This document shows positions 49,188 through 58,417 of a stretch of 64,000 nt of DNA, one piece after another. The stretch covers positions 1 through 64,000 of the forward strand of contig JACRBJ010000008.1 in assembly GCA_016234555.1 (NCBI GenBank), given 5' to 3'. Position 1 is the stretch's first letter, and each line of letters starts with the position of its first letter. The stretch comes from Chloroflexota bacterium. GTDB taxonomy: Bacteria > Chloroflexota > Anaerolineae > Anaerolineales > Villigracilaceae. The notes beneath the pieces were generated by a model. That model made no database searches. It was not told the DNA's origin and saw nothing but the letters and a program-made list of their open reading frames with translations. The translations under genes were made by a program, and so were the position numbers.

Positions 49188-50174
49188 TCATGCCTTTTCA
49201 GTCTCTGTTTTAGTCGTTTTTCCAATCCGATATTGAAATGCTATATCTTTGTTAGTGAATAACATGTTTAATTTCATTGATTTAGCATAACCTTCAAGTC
49301 CAGGAAATAAAGAAGCATGATTGATATTCATATTGTCTAAGTCTATTAACGCTTGCATACGATACTTTTTTAATAATCTGATCTTTATTATAGGCGCCGC
49401 TGTAACGTGCCCATATAAATTTGGTTCTAGTAATTCTTCTTTGTTTCTTCGAACCGATTTATTTTTTAGGAACGCGGTTGCACTAAGTTGAACTATGTTC
49501 TTGTCTTCAAGCTTGTCAAATGGAAACTTAAATGTTTTGCACAAGCCGTGCTCAAAACTTTCATGTGCGTTGCAATTAAAAAGAAAGAAGCCTTTTTGAG
49601 CAGCTAGTCGCTCATTTAATCTCGGAGGAATGATTTTTACAATAAAATCTTCACTTTTTGTTTGGTCTGCAAGAAATATCTCTGCGAAATCATTACATTG
49701 GTCTGGGTTATAAAGAAAATAGGTTGTGTCGGACTTGAGAAGTGAAACGTGAGAATTAACAAATCTATTCCATAAATCATAATCAGAGATTGCCCAGACG
49801 CAAGCATCGTCTTTTGCTGATTCGAGAGCGAAAAATGCAGCAATGTAAAACGAATGCGTAAAATCGAGTAATCTTGTTGGTCCGCCGTAATCTTGTATTA
49901 TAGATAACCATTCTATGTTATTTTGAGTAGCAGGCGGAGCTTGAATATATTGGTGGGCTCGAGATTTAAATTTTTCTAGTATGTACCCTTCTCGATTTCC
50001 AATTGCTGACTTTTTCATGGAGAACTGATCTGCCAATCTTTCAATAGTAGTTGTTAGACCCAAATTACAATCACTTTGCCCACGAAAGGAATAGCGTACA
50101 AGTTGATCGTTGATCGACTTAGCTGTGTTCCAAGATTTTGGCGTAACTTCTAAAAAATGAAAAGCTGATTCCAT
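49188..50174 (-). CDS. FRG-domain protein
   Basis: 328 aa, AT-rich. F30-R31-G32 in RYSFRGQSDCNLGLTTTIER names the domain, and QDYGGPTRLLDFT at ~94-106 with AAFFALESAKDDACVWAI completes the FRG signature. These uncharacterised proteins occur in mobile regions and defence-like contexts. AAAAGGGAA lies before the ATG. An attC-like site begins at its stop codon, so it was probably acquired as part of the same cassette cluster, but no core site is seen upstream of it. Confidence 0.85.
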   Translation of the reverse strand: MESAFHFLEVTPKSWNTAKSINDQLVRYSFRGQSDCNLGLTTTIERLADQFSMKKSAIGNREGYILEKFKSRAHQYIQAPPATQNNIEWLSIIQDYGGPTRLLDFTHSFYIAAFFALESAKDDACVWAISDYDLWNRFVNSHVSLLKSDTTYFLYNPDQCNDFAEIFLADQTKSEDFIVKIIPPRLNERLAAQKGFFLFNCNAHESFEHGLCKTFKFPFDKLEDKNIVQLSATAFLKNKSVRRNKEELLEPNLYGHVTAAPIIKIRLLKKYRMQALIDLDNMNINHASLFPGLEGYAKSMKLNMLFTNKDIAFQYRIGKTTKTETEKA

Positions 50175-50377
50175 TTATGTTCCCTTTTGTTTTTGGCAAT
50201 GTCAATTTACGTAATTCAAAACCGCTAATAATTTCAATCGCTCCTTTTTTTCGCCGCTAAGTAGATTTATTATAAAACAAAACTCCCCCAGGAAAAATCG
50301 AGGTTTTTCGATTAGGGATTACAATTAAACAACAATACCAACTGACAAAAAACATCCAGCCCAACTTGGAGACCCCC

Positions 50378-51847
50378 ATGCCCGAAAAACCTGAAGAGAA
50401 AAAAGAAGAAAAGCCCTCCCCCAAAGATAACCTTGTCGAAAGCAAGCACTCCGTCAAGATTGGCGGGAAGGAGATCAAGTACACCGTCACCACGGGGACG
50501 ATGGTCCTCAAGGAAGAGGTCACCGATAAGGAGAAGGACGCCGAAGTCGAGAAGCCCCGCGCCCAGATCTTCTTCATCGCCTACACCAAAGACGGCGTGC
50601 GGGACAAAGCCAAACGTCCCGTCACCTTCTCCTTCAACGGCGGACCAGGCTCCTCGTCCGTGTGGCTGCACATGGGCGTGCTCGGACCGCGTCGCGTCGT
50701 CCTCACCGACGAAGGCGAACTCCCCCCACCCCCGTTCAAGTTGACCGACAACCAGTATTCCATCCTCGACGACACCGACCTGGTGTTCATCGACCCGATG
50801 GGCACAGGCTACAGCCGTCCTGTGGAAGGCGAGAAGGCGAAGGACTGGCATGCCTTCAAGAAGGACATCGAATCCGTCGGCGACTTCATCCGCCTGTACG
50901 TCACCCGCTATCAGCGCTGGCTCTCGCCCAAATTCCTGGCGGGCGAATCCTACGGCACCACGCGCGCCGCGGGTCTTTCGGGATACTTGCAGGAGCGGCA
51001 CGGCATGTACCTCAACGGCTTGATGCTGATCTCCGCCGTGCTCGACTTCACCACCATCGACTTCCACCTCAACAACGAACTGCCCTACATCCTCTTCCTG
51101 CCTGCCTACGCGGCGACAGCCTGGTATCACGACAAGTTGAATTTCGAGACCCCGCTCAAAGACTTCCTCAAGGAAGTGGAAGAGTTTGCGATGGGCGCAT
51201 ACGCCTCCGCGCTGTTCAAAGGCGACTCGCTCCTGCCCGAAGAACGCGCCAGCATTGTCGACAAACTTGTGCGCTACACGGGGCTTTCGCAGGGCTTCAT
51301 CGAACGTTCCAACCTGCGAATTATCGACCAGCACTTCTTCAAGGAATTGCTGCGTGACCGCAACCTGACAGTGGGTCGGCTCGACAGCCGTCTGCTCGGC
51401 ATCGACCGCAGCGGCGTGACCGCCACCGCCGAATATGATCCGCTGCTGACCACCGTGCTGGGTCCCTACACCGCCGCCTTCTACGATTACATCCGCACCG
51501 AACTCAAGTTCGAGTCCGATGTGCCGTACGAAATCCTCAGCGAGAAGGTCGCCGTCAACTGGACGTATTCGCAGTTCGAGAACCAGTATCTCGACGTTGC
51601 CGAAACCCTGCGCCGCTCGATGACCTTCAACAAGTATCTCAAGGTCTTCGTCGCCAACGGCTATTTCGACCTCGGCACGCCCTACTTCGCCACCGAGTAC
51701 ACCTTCAACCACCTCAGCCTCGACCCAAGCCTGCGCGGCAACATCCGCATGGGCTACTACGACGCGGGTCACATGATGTACATCCACCTGCCTTCGCTGA
51801 GGTCGATGAAGAAAGACCTGACCAAATTTATCAAGGATGCTGTTTAA
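50378..51847 (+). CDS. Serine carboxypeptidase-like peptidase, family S10
   Basis: 489 aa from the ATG at 50378 with GGAG seven bases upstream; an in-frame TTG at 50366 is less likely. The nucleophile elbow is FLAGESYGTTRAAG (catalytic Ser), with the oxyanion element FNGGPGSSS, the Asp candidate in VANGYFDLGTPY and the His in YYDAGHMMY. The N-terminus is charged (MPEKPEEKKEEK) without a signal peptide, so it is probably cytoplasmic. S10 enzymes remove C-terminal residues at acidic pH. It is followed 72 bases later by the sugar isomerase gene, with a cloverleaf-like element between. Confidence 0.92.
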   Translation: MPEKPEEKKEEKPSPKDNLVESKHSVKIGGKEIKYTVTTGTMVLKEEVTDKEKDAEVEKPRAQIFFIAYTKDGVRDKAKRPVTFSFNGGPGSSSVWLHMGVLGPRRVVLTDEGELPPPPFKLTDNQYSILDDTDLVFIDPMGTGYSRPVEGEKAKDWHAFKKDIESVGDFIRLYVTRYQRWLSPKFLAGESYGTTRAAGLSGYLQERHGMYLNGLMLISAVLDFTTIDFHLNNELPYILFLPAYAATAWYHDKLNFETPLKDFLKEVEEFAMGAYASALFKGDSLLPEERASIVDKLVRYTGLSQGFIERSNLRIIDQHFFKELLRDRNLTVGRLDSRLLGIDRSGVTATAEYDPLLTTVLGPYTAAFYDYIRTELKFESDVPYEILSEKVAVNWTYSQFENQYLDVAETLRRSMTFNKYLKVFVANGYFDLGTPYFATEYTFNHLSLDPSLRGNIRMGYYDAGHMMYIHLPSLRSMKKDLTKFIKDAV

Positions 51848-51903
51848 CGGAGTCCAACGACTCCTGTCGTTGGATGCCGAAAGTCGTGAGACTTTCGACT
51901 CCG
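51848..51903 (+). repeat. Cloverleaf-like three-way-junction element between two genes
   Basis: Outer stem CGGAGTC (51848-51854)/GACTCCG (51897-51903). Inside are hairpin 1, CAACGAC-TCCT-GTCGTTG (51855-51872), and hairpin 2, GAAAGTC-GTGA-GACTTTC (51879-51896). All three stems are 7-bp perfect. It starts directly after the S10 stop and ends shortly before the next ribosome site. It may be an RNA element or a dispersed repeat. Confidence 0.7.
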
Positions 51904-51919
51904 CAAAGGATACAACCAA

Positions 51920-52984
51920 ATGAATTTAGACGATCTCGAATACTTCAAAAAACTCGACACCCTGAACATGCTCGGTGAAATCGACGGCTTGCCCGACCAG
52001 CTTCAACGCGCGTGGGAACTGGGGAAGACTCAGCCGCTGCCCAAACTGGACACCGTCCGCGCCATCGTGGTCGCGGGCTTGGGCGGATCAGCCATCGGCG
52101 CCGACCTCGCAGCTGGTTCTGTTTCCTCCAGCCTCGGCATCCCGATGATCGTCCACCGCGATTACGGTCTGCCCGCCTTCGCGCAGGGACCTCAAACGCT
52201 GGTGGTTTGTTCCTCGCATTCGGGTAACACCGAAGAGACGCTGGACTCGTTCGAGACCGCGCTGAAGAACGAATGCAGCATGGTCGTTATCTGCACGGGC
52301 GGCGAACTGGCGAAACGCGCCGAAGAGAAAAAGATTCCCGTCTGGCGTTTCGAGCACGGCGGACAACCCCGCGCCGCGGTTGGATTCTCCTTCGGATTGC
52401 TGCTGTCCCTCCTCTCCCGCCTGATGCTGATTCCCGACCCGTCAGCGGATGTCGCCGAAGCCATCTCCGCGATGAAGAAATGGCAGGAGCAGCTCCGCGC
52501 CGACGTGCCCGCCGCGACCAACCCCGCCAAGCGGTACGCGGGTCAACTGGTGGGGCGTTGGGTGACGGTGATGGGCGCGGGCATCCTTGCTCCCGTGGCG
52601 CGCCGCTGGAAGGGACAGGTCAACGAGGTCGCCAAGGCTGGCGCGAACTTCGAGTTCCTGCCCGAAGCGAATCACAATACGCTGGCTGGCACGCTCAACC
52701 CCAGCGATGTGCTCAACACATCCACCATGACTCTCTTCCTGAGTTCCCCGTCCGACCATCCGCGCAACAAACTGCGCTCCACCTTCACCCGTCAGATTTA
52801 CATGGTCGAAGGCATGAACACCGACGCCATCGATGCGCGCGGCGACTCCCCGCTTGCTCACATGTGGACGTTAGTCCTGTTCGGCGATTACATGACCTAT
52901 TACCTGGCGATGGCGTACGGCGTCGACCCCACCCCCATCGATGCGCTGGTGAACTTCAAGAAGTCCATGTCGGATGCGAAATAG
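51920..52984 (+). CDS. Bifunctional phosphoglucose/phosphomannose isomerase
   Basis: 354 aa. SIS-domain protein: VVAGLGGSAIGADLA (first SIS motif), VVCSSHSGNTEETLDSF (phosphosugar-binding Ser/Thr), and the PGI/PMI signature FLPEANHNTLAGTLN with the catalytic Glu and His. This archaeal/bacterial family interconverts glucose-6-P or mannose-6-P with fructose-6-P, feeding glycolysis and mannose activation for glycans. AAAGGA precedes the ATG. Confidence 0.93.
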   Translation: MNLDDLEYFKKLDTLNMLGEIDGLPDQLQRAWELGKTQPLPKLDTVRAIVVAGLGGSAIGADLAAGSVSSSLGIPMIVHRDYGLPAFAQGPQTLVVCSSHSGNTEETLDSFETALKNECSMVVICTGGELAKRAEEKKIPVWRFEHGGQPRAAVGFSFGLLLSLLSRLMLIPDPSADVAEAISAMKKWQEQLRADVPAATNPAKRYAGQLVGRWVTVMGAGILAPVARRWKGQVNEVAKAGANFEFLPEANHNTLAGTLNPSDVLNTSTMTLFLSSPSDHPRNKLRSTFTRQIYMVEGMNTDAIDARGDSPLAHMWTLVLFGDYMTYYLAMAYGVDPTPIDALVNFKKSMSDAK

Positions 52985-52990
52985 AATCCT

Positions 52991-53084
52991 GTAGGGGCGA
53001 GGTCCTCTCGCCCCTACGCTTTGGGCGGGGAAACCCCGCCCCTACCTTGTTCACCCATTTTAGGCGGGATGACTCCGCCCCTAC
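52991..53084. repeat. Cluster of three GTAGGGGCG-type hairpins
   Basis: Hairpin 1 is a perfect 11-bp stem GTAGGGGCGAG/CTCGCCCCTAC (52991-53017). Hairpin 2 is GGGCGGGG-AAA-CCCCGCCC (53023-53041). Hairpin 3 is GGCGG...CCGCC (53063-53079). Each ends in CCCCTAC. They lie between the isomerase and methyltransferase genes and match the repeat at 31049-31075. Confidence 0.75.
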
Positions 53085-53100
53085 ATGAAGAAAGAATCCC

Positions 53101-53805
53101 ATGCCCACATCACAAGACATTCTCGGACATCTCCCCGCGGGGCGCGTGCTGGATGTCGCCACTGGCAGCGGCGGTTTCATTCACTTTCTTTTAGAGGGAT
53201 TGAAAGACTACACCGAAATCATTGGGGTGGATAACAAAGAACGCGCCGCAGCCGCTTTCGAAAAAGCCTTTGAAGAAAAACCAAATATCCATTTTCAACT
53301 GATGGATGCCAATCATCTCGATTTCGATTCTGACTCTTTCGATCTGGTCTGCATCTCGAACTCGCTCCACCACTTCGACGACCCGCAAGCTGTTCTGTCC
53401 CAAATGGAGCGGGTATTGCGCCCAGGCGGTTACCTGCTGGTCTCGGAGATGTATTGCGACGGGCAGACCGAAACCCAGATGACCCATGTCCACTTGCACC
53501 ATTGGTGGGGAGCGGTGGACACCGTCAGTGGGGTGACGCACCACGAAACGTATCGCCGCGATGAACTCGTCGGGTTGGTATCAGGCTTGGCGTTGAAAGA
53601 TGTGGCGCAGTACGATTTGACAGACACGAGCGACGATCCCCGCAATCCAGAAATATCCGCAGAATTGAATCCCGTTTTTGAACAGTATATCCAGCGTGCC
53701 GAAGGACATCCTGATTTGCAGGCTCGCGGCGAAGAGTTACGCCAGCGCGTGGCAGAGATCGGATTCCACAGCGCAACTACGCTGGTCATCATCGGAAGGA
53801 AATAA
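53101..53805 (+). CDS. Class I SAM-dependent methyltransferase
   Basis: 234 aa. Motif I is RVLDVATGSGGFIHF, motif II is IIGVDNKERAAAAF, motif IV is FDLVCISNSLHHFDDP and a following loop is VLRPGGYLLVSEM. This is the UbiE/Methyltransf_11 type; the substrate is unknown. It precedes the beta-lactamase-fold hydrolase by two bases, indicating an operon. Confidence 0.88.
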   Translation: MPTSQDILGHLPAGRVLDVATGSGGFIHFLLEGLKDYTEIIGVDNKERAAAAFEKAFEEKPNIHFQLMDANHLDFDSDSFDLVCISNSLHHFDDPQAVLSQMERVLRPGGYLLVSEMYCDGQTETQMTHVHLHHWWGAVDTVSGVTHHETYRRDELVGLVSGLALKDVAQYDLTDTSDDPRNPEISAELNPVFEQYIQRAEGHPDLQARGEELRQRVAEIGFHSATTLVIIGRK

Positions 53806-53807
53806 AC

Positions 53808-54869
53808 ATGGACGCCTCACAGCTTGGCAGAAAGATTGCCCACAATAAAAGTTTTGCGGGAGCTGTGCTGGTGCGACAGGGCGAGACCGACCTATTGCGC
53901 CGCGCTTACGGTTATGCCGACCGCACCTGGAAAATCAAGAACCGACCCGAAACGCGCTTCCGTATCGCATCGGTGGGGAAGTTGTTCACTGCCGCCGCCG
54001 TGCTGCAATTGATCGAAGCTGGCAAGCTGGCGTTTGACACGCGGGTGACGGAGTGCCTCGGCTTGGAGGGGACGAAGATTCCGCCCGAAGCCACCGTCCG
54101 CCACATGCTCACCATGACCTCTGGCATTGCAGATTGGATCAACGAAGACGCCGAGGATTTCGATGCGGAGTGGTCGAAGTTTTGCCGCACCTATCCGCTT
54201 TATCTTCTCCGCCGCGACGCCGATTACCTGCCCATCTTTGCCAACCTTGAGCCGTATGGTCCGCTGGGCGAGAAGTTCCGCTACAACGGCGCGGGATTTA
54301 TGCTCATGGGGTTGATGATCGAAAAGGTCACGGGCTTGAGTTACTTTGACTACATCCGCCAGAATATCTTTGCCCGCGCTGGCATGACCGAGACCGAGTT
54401 CCTCGATCTGGATGACGTTGTGCCGAATGTTGCCGAGGGCTACATCCCGATCAAGGATGAAAATAAGAAGGTGATTGGCTGGAAGAAAAATTATTACTCC
54501 ACCACGGCTGGTTCAGCCGCTGACGGCGGGTCCACGTCCACGCTGGAAGATTTGGTGAAATTTTCTCGCACCCTTCGTGAAGGACGCCTGGTCTCATCCG
54601 AACTCGCACACCAGATGACCTCTCCGCAGGTGGTTGAAGCTGACGACAATTATCGCGGCTTTCAGTGGCGTTATGGCTTTGGCTGTTTTGTCCTGTTGGA
54701 CATGAAAGACCAGATCGTCCGCTGGGGGCATACGGGCGAAGAGGATGGAGTTAGCTGCGGCTATTGGTATTATCCGCAACAGGACGTGGACGTGGTCATT
54801 CTCGGCAACCAAAGTTCCTGTGCAAGCAAGGTCCTCTGGGATATTCAGGATTTTGTGCTTGGGTTGTAA
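53808..54869 (+). CDS. Serine hydrolase, beta-lactamase/class C fold
   Basis: 353 aa. The SxxK motif is in RIASVGKLFTAAAV (catalytic Ser and Lys), the YxN motif in RYNGAGFML, and a third-motif region HTGEEDG stands in for KTG. There is no signal peptide, so it is cytoplasmic and probably an esterase or amidase rather than an antibiotic-degrading enzyme. GGAAGG precedes the ATG, two bases after the methyltransferase stop. Confidence 0.88.
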   Translation: MDASQLGRKIAHNKSFAGAVLVRQGETDLLRRAYGYADRTWKIKNRPETRFRIASVGKLFTAAAVLQLIEAGKLAFDTRVTECLGLEGTKIPPEATVRHMLTMTSGIADWINEDAEDFDAEWSKFCRTYPLYLLRRDADYLPIFANLEPYGPLGEKFRYNGAGFMLMGLMIEKVTGLSYFDYIRQNIFARAGMTETEFLDLDDVVPNVAEGYIPIKDENKKVIGWKKNYYSTTAGSAADGGSTSTLEDLVKFSRTLREGRLVSSELAHQMTSPQVVEADDNYRGFQWRYGFGCFVLLDMKDQIVRWGHTGEEDGVSCGYWYYPQQDVDVVILGNQSSCASKVLWDIQDFVLGL

Positions 54870-54931
54870 TATGGAGTCAAAAGTCCCTGATTTTTGACCT
54901 TCGACCTTTAACATCCATCATGGAGGAACAA

Positions 54932-55042
54932 ATGGATACAATCGGCTTTTCCAATTTTTTGCAGGGACGCGAGTTCCCCCCGCTTCAAGGCGACTCGCGC
55001 TGCCGCTTCGCGATTCATCTGCCAGAGGAAACCCATGTTTGA
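54932..55042 (+). CDS. Candidate 36-aa upstream ORF overlapping the APH-type kinase gene
   Basis: A strong ribosome site, GGAGG, lies six bases before the ATG at 54932. The ORF (MDTIGFSNFLQGREFP..., ending HLPEETHV) stops at TGA 55040-55042, so its last codons overlap the ATG of the kinase (55035) by eight bases. It could couple translation of the kinase gene or be a small protein. Its sequence is not recognised. Confidence 0.5.
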   Translation: MDTIGFSNFLQGREFPPLQGDSRCRFAIHLPEETHV

Positions 55043-55904
55043 CCCAAATGAAAATCGCAAGGCTTGTGAAAAATACTTGAGCCAGTCTTTGAGTGGCTCG
55101 GTGAAACTCGTTCACGCCAGCCAGTTGACTCAAAGCACACGTATTGCTCCCTGGCGGCTGGATGTAACGCTGGACGGCTTCGCGCGATCTTTCGTCATGC
55201 AACTTGACGCACGCGGCATGGAATACGAATATAAAATTCTCAAGGCGATGGAAGCTGTTGGAATTCCGTCCCCCCGCGCTTATGGCTTGGATTTGGCGGG
55301 CGAAGGGTTGGGCATCCCCTGTTTTTTCAGCGACTTCATCGCGGGCGAGTCCCTGCTGGGGCCGATGCTCGCTGGTGAGCCTTGGGCGAAGACTTTGTAC
55401 TTCGATGCGGTCTGTGCCTTGTATTCGGTGACTCAAACAGACTTGGGCGATTTGGAAGTGGAGCAAGAGTCCGCTGATGAAATACTGGAAGCTGCCTGGA
55501 ATTACTTCAAGGAGAATCCGCCTCCGCTGGCGGAGGTCATGTACAACCGGTTGAAGGAAACACAGCCCGACCTTCCCTCCGTCCGCTTTAGCAACGGCGA
55601 TTTATGGCTGGATAACTTCATCGTGCAGGGACAAAAACTGGCTGGCGTCATTGACTTCCAGAACGCCGCGTTCAGCGACCCCATCTTCGAATTTTTGCTG
55701 TCCTTCTTCGTCGAGCCGAAATTACAGGGGCGCGGCATCGAGGAAAGATTCTGCCGCCGTCTCGGCTGTGACCCCGCCATCCTGCACTGGTATCATGGCT
55801 TGGAGTTCTTCGATACCTGGCGCGCTGTGCTCAAATACAATGAGCCGTTTGTTCATCACACCGCCGAGAGCTTGGAGGCGGATATCAAGGCATGGCTTGG
55901 GTAG
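55035..55904 (+). CDS. APH-type phosphotransferase (aminoglycoside/homoserine kinase fold)
   Basis: 289 aa. The catalytic loop FSNGDLWLDNFIV has the Brenner-type (H/N)GDxxxxN pattern with Asn in place of His, and the metal-binding Asp is in GVIDFQNAAFSDP. The N-lobe is divergent and lacks a clear glycine loop. The substrate is unknown; the APH superfamily includes aminoglycoside, choline and fructosamine kinases. It ends one base before the convergent membrane protein gene's stop. Confidence 0.8.
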   Translation: MFDPNENRKACEKYLSQSLSGSVKLVHASQLTQSTRIAPWRLDVTLDGFARSFVMQLDARGMEYEYKILKAMEAVGIPSPRAYGLDLAGEGLGIPCFFSDFIAGESLLGPMLAGEPWAKTLYFDAVCALYSVTQTDLGDLEVEQESADEILEAAWNYFKENPPPLAEVMYNRLKETQPDLPSVRFSNGDLWLDNFIVQGQKLAGVIDFQNAAFSDPIFEFLLSFFVEPKLQGRGIEERFCRRLGCDPAILHWYHGLEFFDTWRAVLKYNEPFVHHTAESLEADIKAWLG

Positions 55905-55905
55905 G

Positions 55906-58413
55906 TCATTCACCTGTGGAGCAAGTCAATCCATTCCACGGTGAGGAAACCAGCGTCTGGTCGTTCACTTTGACCATCAACGCCCTCACGAAACCCTTTT
56001 GCCTGCATCCTACCACAAAGACATCGGAGGCATGGGGAAAATATTGCGGAGCCTTTTCGAGCGGCAGGAAGATAAAACCCTGGTCGGGCCCGATCAAGGT
56101 AAATTGGATACGATTGAATTTGCTGGCTGCCAGCAGGTTTAGACTGGATTCGCCCCAGAAGACTCCTTCCTCGTAATAGGCTGGATACAGCGCCCGTCCA
56201 TACGCGACCATTGCGGCTGGTTCCGTTTCGAGGAAGTTTTTTAGCGCCGAAGCCGTGACCTGCCCTCCGTCCAGAGCATGGTTCTCGATCAACTCGTCTG
56301 CTGACAGGGCGGGATAACGCACAGGTATGGCAAGTTCCACCGCAGGCAGGGACAGCCCAATCAGCAGGAAACCAACGATGGCAACATAGGTTTTCCCTTG
56401 AAAAAACGAGGAGGGTTTTTCCGCGACAGATTCCTCCGCCGGCATTCCCCTGTTCCAGATGACCGATGTGAGAATCAAAACGAGTTGAATCAGCCCGATG
56501 GAATAATATACCTGGAAAACCCAATCCACGGGCATGATGAAGCGCCAACCCGAAATCCGCGCAGTAACCACGCTCAGGCTGTAGGTAAAGTGAATCAACA
56601 GCGGCATTAATCCCAAAAATCCCAAGCGACGGAATGCCACGCCAACGCCAAGAGCGATCAAACCGAGATTGAGGAAAAACGTCACACCGTAACCGTTTGC
56701 CAGGTCAATGTAAGGGTCACCCCAAAATGGCAACTGCTTGACGTACGAGCGCAAGTCATAAAGTCTGAACGACATCGGCAGGTAAACGACGGCGCAAATC
56801 TCGTTGTGGATGAAATAGGTGGAGTAGACCTGTGCAACTTCCAGCGGGTGGTTGAGAACATACCGAATCATCTGCGACTTGATTCTCGCGTTGTACTCAT
56901 CGAACGTCTCCCCCGGCAACTGGTCAACGACATCCGTCGGCTCAGCATATCCTCCGGCGAATAGACGGATGTAAAACTCCGTGTTCTCAACGGCGGGTTT
57001 ACCCGACACCAGATAATTCCGCCACACCCAGGGGGCGACGACAATCGCCAGTCCCAGAGTAAATATCAACGTCCTTTGCAAGGCTTTCCGCCATCGAAAA
57101 CCTCCACTAAAGACAATGCCCACCAGCAGGATCGGCAGCAGCAACTGGGCTTGACTCCGCACCAGCACCACCAGCCCAAAGCAGGCGCCAGCCGCAATCC
57201 CCAGCGGATGGTTGAGGTTTGTTCTCCTCAACCAGTTGACAAGGGCGTAGACCATCAGCAGCATCAGCGCCGCAGTCGGCAGATCGGAGAGAATCAACTT
57301 CGAGTGACTGACCTCGAGGATGTTGGTCAGCGCAATGGAATTCCTCTCCCTGAAAATCAGCAGGATTGCCGAAAGCACACCCGCTGACTGGCTTCCCATG
57401 CGGGAAACAAGCAAAAAAGCCAGCGCCGGCATAAATGCCAGAAGCAGGGTTTGCAAGGTCAGGATGAGACTGTAATCCTGACCGGCGATCAAGTGAAAGA
57501 CGGTCAGGGAAAAAATATACAGAGGGCGCAGGATCACTGTCAGGCTTCTGCCCTGTCCGATAACGATGCTTTGGGCAAGGGTGTCGTAAAAGCCCGCATC
57601 CGAGTAGGGATAATATTCGAAGTTGGGCGGGGTCGGCGCGGGAGTGAAATAGCTTTGACGCCGCAGTGGTTCCGCCTGCCAGATGAGGAAGGCGGCAAGC
57701 CACAGGGCGAGGAAGGCAGCAACCTCGAACTTCCAGCCTTTGACCCGGTTGCTGAAAAACATGAACAGCAGACTGATAAAGAGGGCAATGAGAAGCTGTA
57801 AAAACGGAATTGGGGTGCCGGGTCTGTGCCAGCCGTAGGTCTCCGGCTTCAAGCCGATGCCGCTCCACGCTGCCCAGACTGCGATCACGGCCGCGATGGC
57901 GAGCAGAATGCCGGCGACGACAAAGATGGGTTTCCACTGACCCAGGTTTTCAAGATGAAGTTTTTGTCCGCGCCAGAGGAACTGACCGAGCAGGGTCTGC
58001 ACTCCGAGAAATCCGCCGAGATAAACCAGCGGCGCGAGTCGCGCGACAATCGAGGCGTAATCCCCAAGCCGAATGGTTGGAACCAGGAAAAGGGTGACGC
58101 CCGCAACTGTCAGCAGGGATGAGGCTGAAACAACCGCGAGCCGTTTCCACTCGTCGCCCAGAGCTGAATCCAAAACCAGGATGGTTCGATCCAGGCGCGC
58201 GGACGAGAAATGGATCAAGACCAGGATCAGGCCGAAGAGGAGGAAGGGAATCGCCGCGCCCGCAAGCAAAAGCAGGCGGCTGGCTGAGTATCCCGCAAGG
58301 ACGGCGTTCCCGGAATCGGATGGGATGGCTGCCAGCCAATAAAAAGCGAGCGCGCTTTCGAGGACTGCCAAAAGCGCGTAAAGTTTCAAAATGGACGATT
58401 TGTTGCGCTGCAA
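55906..58413 (-). CDS. Multi-helix GT-C-like membrane protein, ~835 aa
   Basis: The start is probably the TTG at 58413: GAGG sits nine bases upstream and TGA of the methyltransferase overlaps it closely; an in-frame TTG at 58446 would extend it by 11 residues. Many transmembrane helices are followed by a C-terminal soluble tail of ~120 residues. The acidic luminal motif YYPYSDAGFYDTLAQSI and the VLRPLYIFSLTVFHLIAG region resemble PMT/ArnT-like enzymes. It is coupled to the preceding methyltransferase gene. The lipid-linked sugar donor and target are unknown. Confidence 0.7.
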   Translation of the reverse strand: MQRNKSSILKLYALLAVLESALAFYWLAAIPSDSGNAVLAGYSASRLLLLAGAAIPFLLFGLILVLIHFSSARLDRTILVLDSALGDEWKRLAVVSASSLLTVAGVTLFLVPTIRLGDYASIVARLAPLVYLGGFLGVQTLLGQFLWRGQKLHLENLGQWKPIFVVAGILLAIAAVIAVWAAWSGIGLKPETYGWHRPGTPIPFLQLLIALFISLLFMFFSNRVKGWKFEVAAFLALWLAAFLIWQAEPLRRQSYFTPAPTPPNFEYYPYSDAGFYDTLAQSIVIGQGRSLTVILRPLYIFSLTVFHLIAGQDYSLILTLQTLLLAFMPALAFLLVSRMGSQSAGVLSAILLIFRERNSIALTNILEVSHSKLILSDLPTAALMLLMVYALVNWLRRTNLNHPLGIAAGACFGLVVLVRSQAQLLLPILLVGIVFSGGFRWRKALQRTLIFTLGLAIVVAPWVWRNYLVSGKPAVENTEFYIRLFAGGYAEPTDVVDQLPGETFDEYNARIKSQMIRYVLNHPLEVAQVYSTYFIHNEICAVVYLPMSFRLYDLRSYVKQLPFWGDPYIDLANGYGVTFFLNLGLIALGVGVAFRRLGFLGLMPLLIHFTYSLSVVTARISGWRFIMPVDWVFQVYYSIGLIQLVLILTSVIWNRGMPAEESVAEKPSSFFQGKTYVAIVGFLLIGLSLPAVELAIPVRYPALSADELIENHALDGGQVTASALKNFLETEPAAMVAYGRALYPAYYEEGVFWGESSLNLLAASKFNRIQFTLIGPDQGFIFLPLEKAPQYFPHASDVFVVGCRQKGFVRALMVKVNDQTLVSSPWNGLTCSTGE

Positions 58414-58417
58414 AATA

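Noticed and set aside
50312..51919. 535-aa minus-strand open frame
   Set aside because: It is antisense to the S10 peptidase, whose catalytic motifs are intact.
53808..54869. Antibiotic-resistance beta-lactamase
   Set aside because: It has SxxK and YxN but lacks a signal peptide and a proper KTG, and sits beside a methyltransferase; a general esterase or amidase is more likely.
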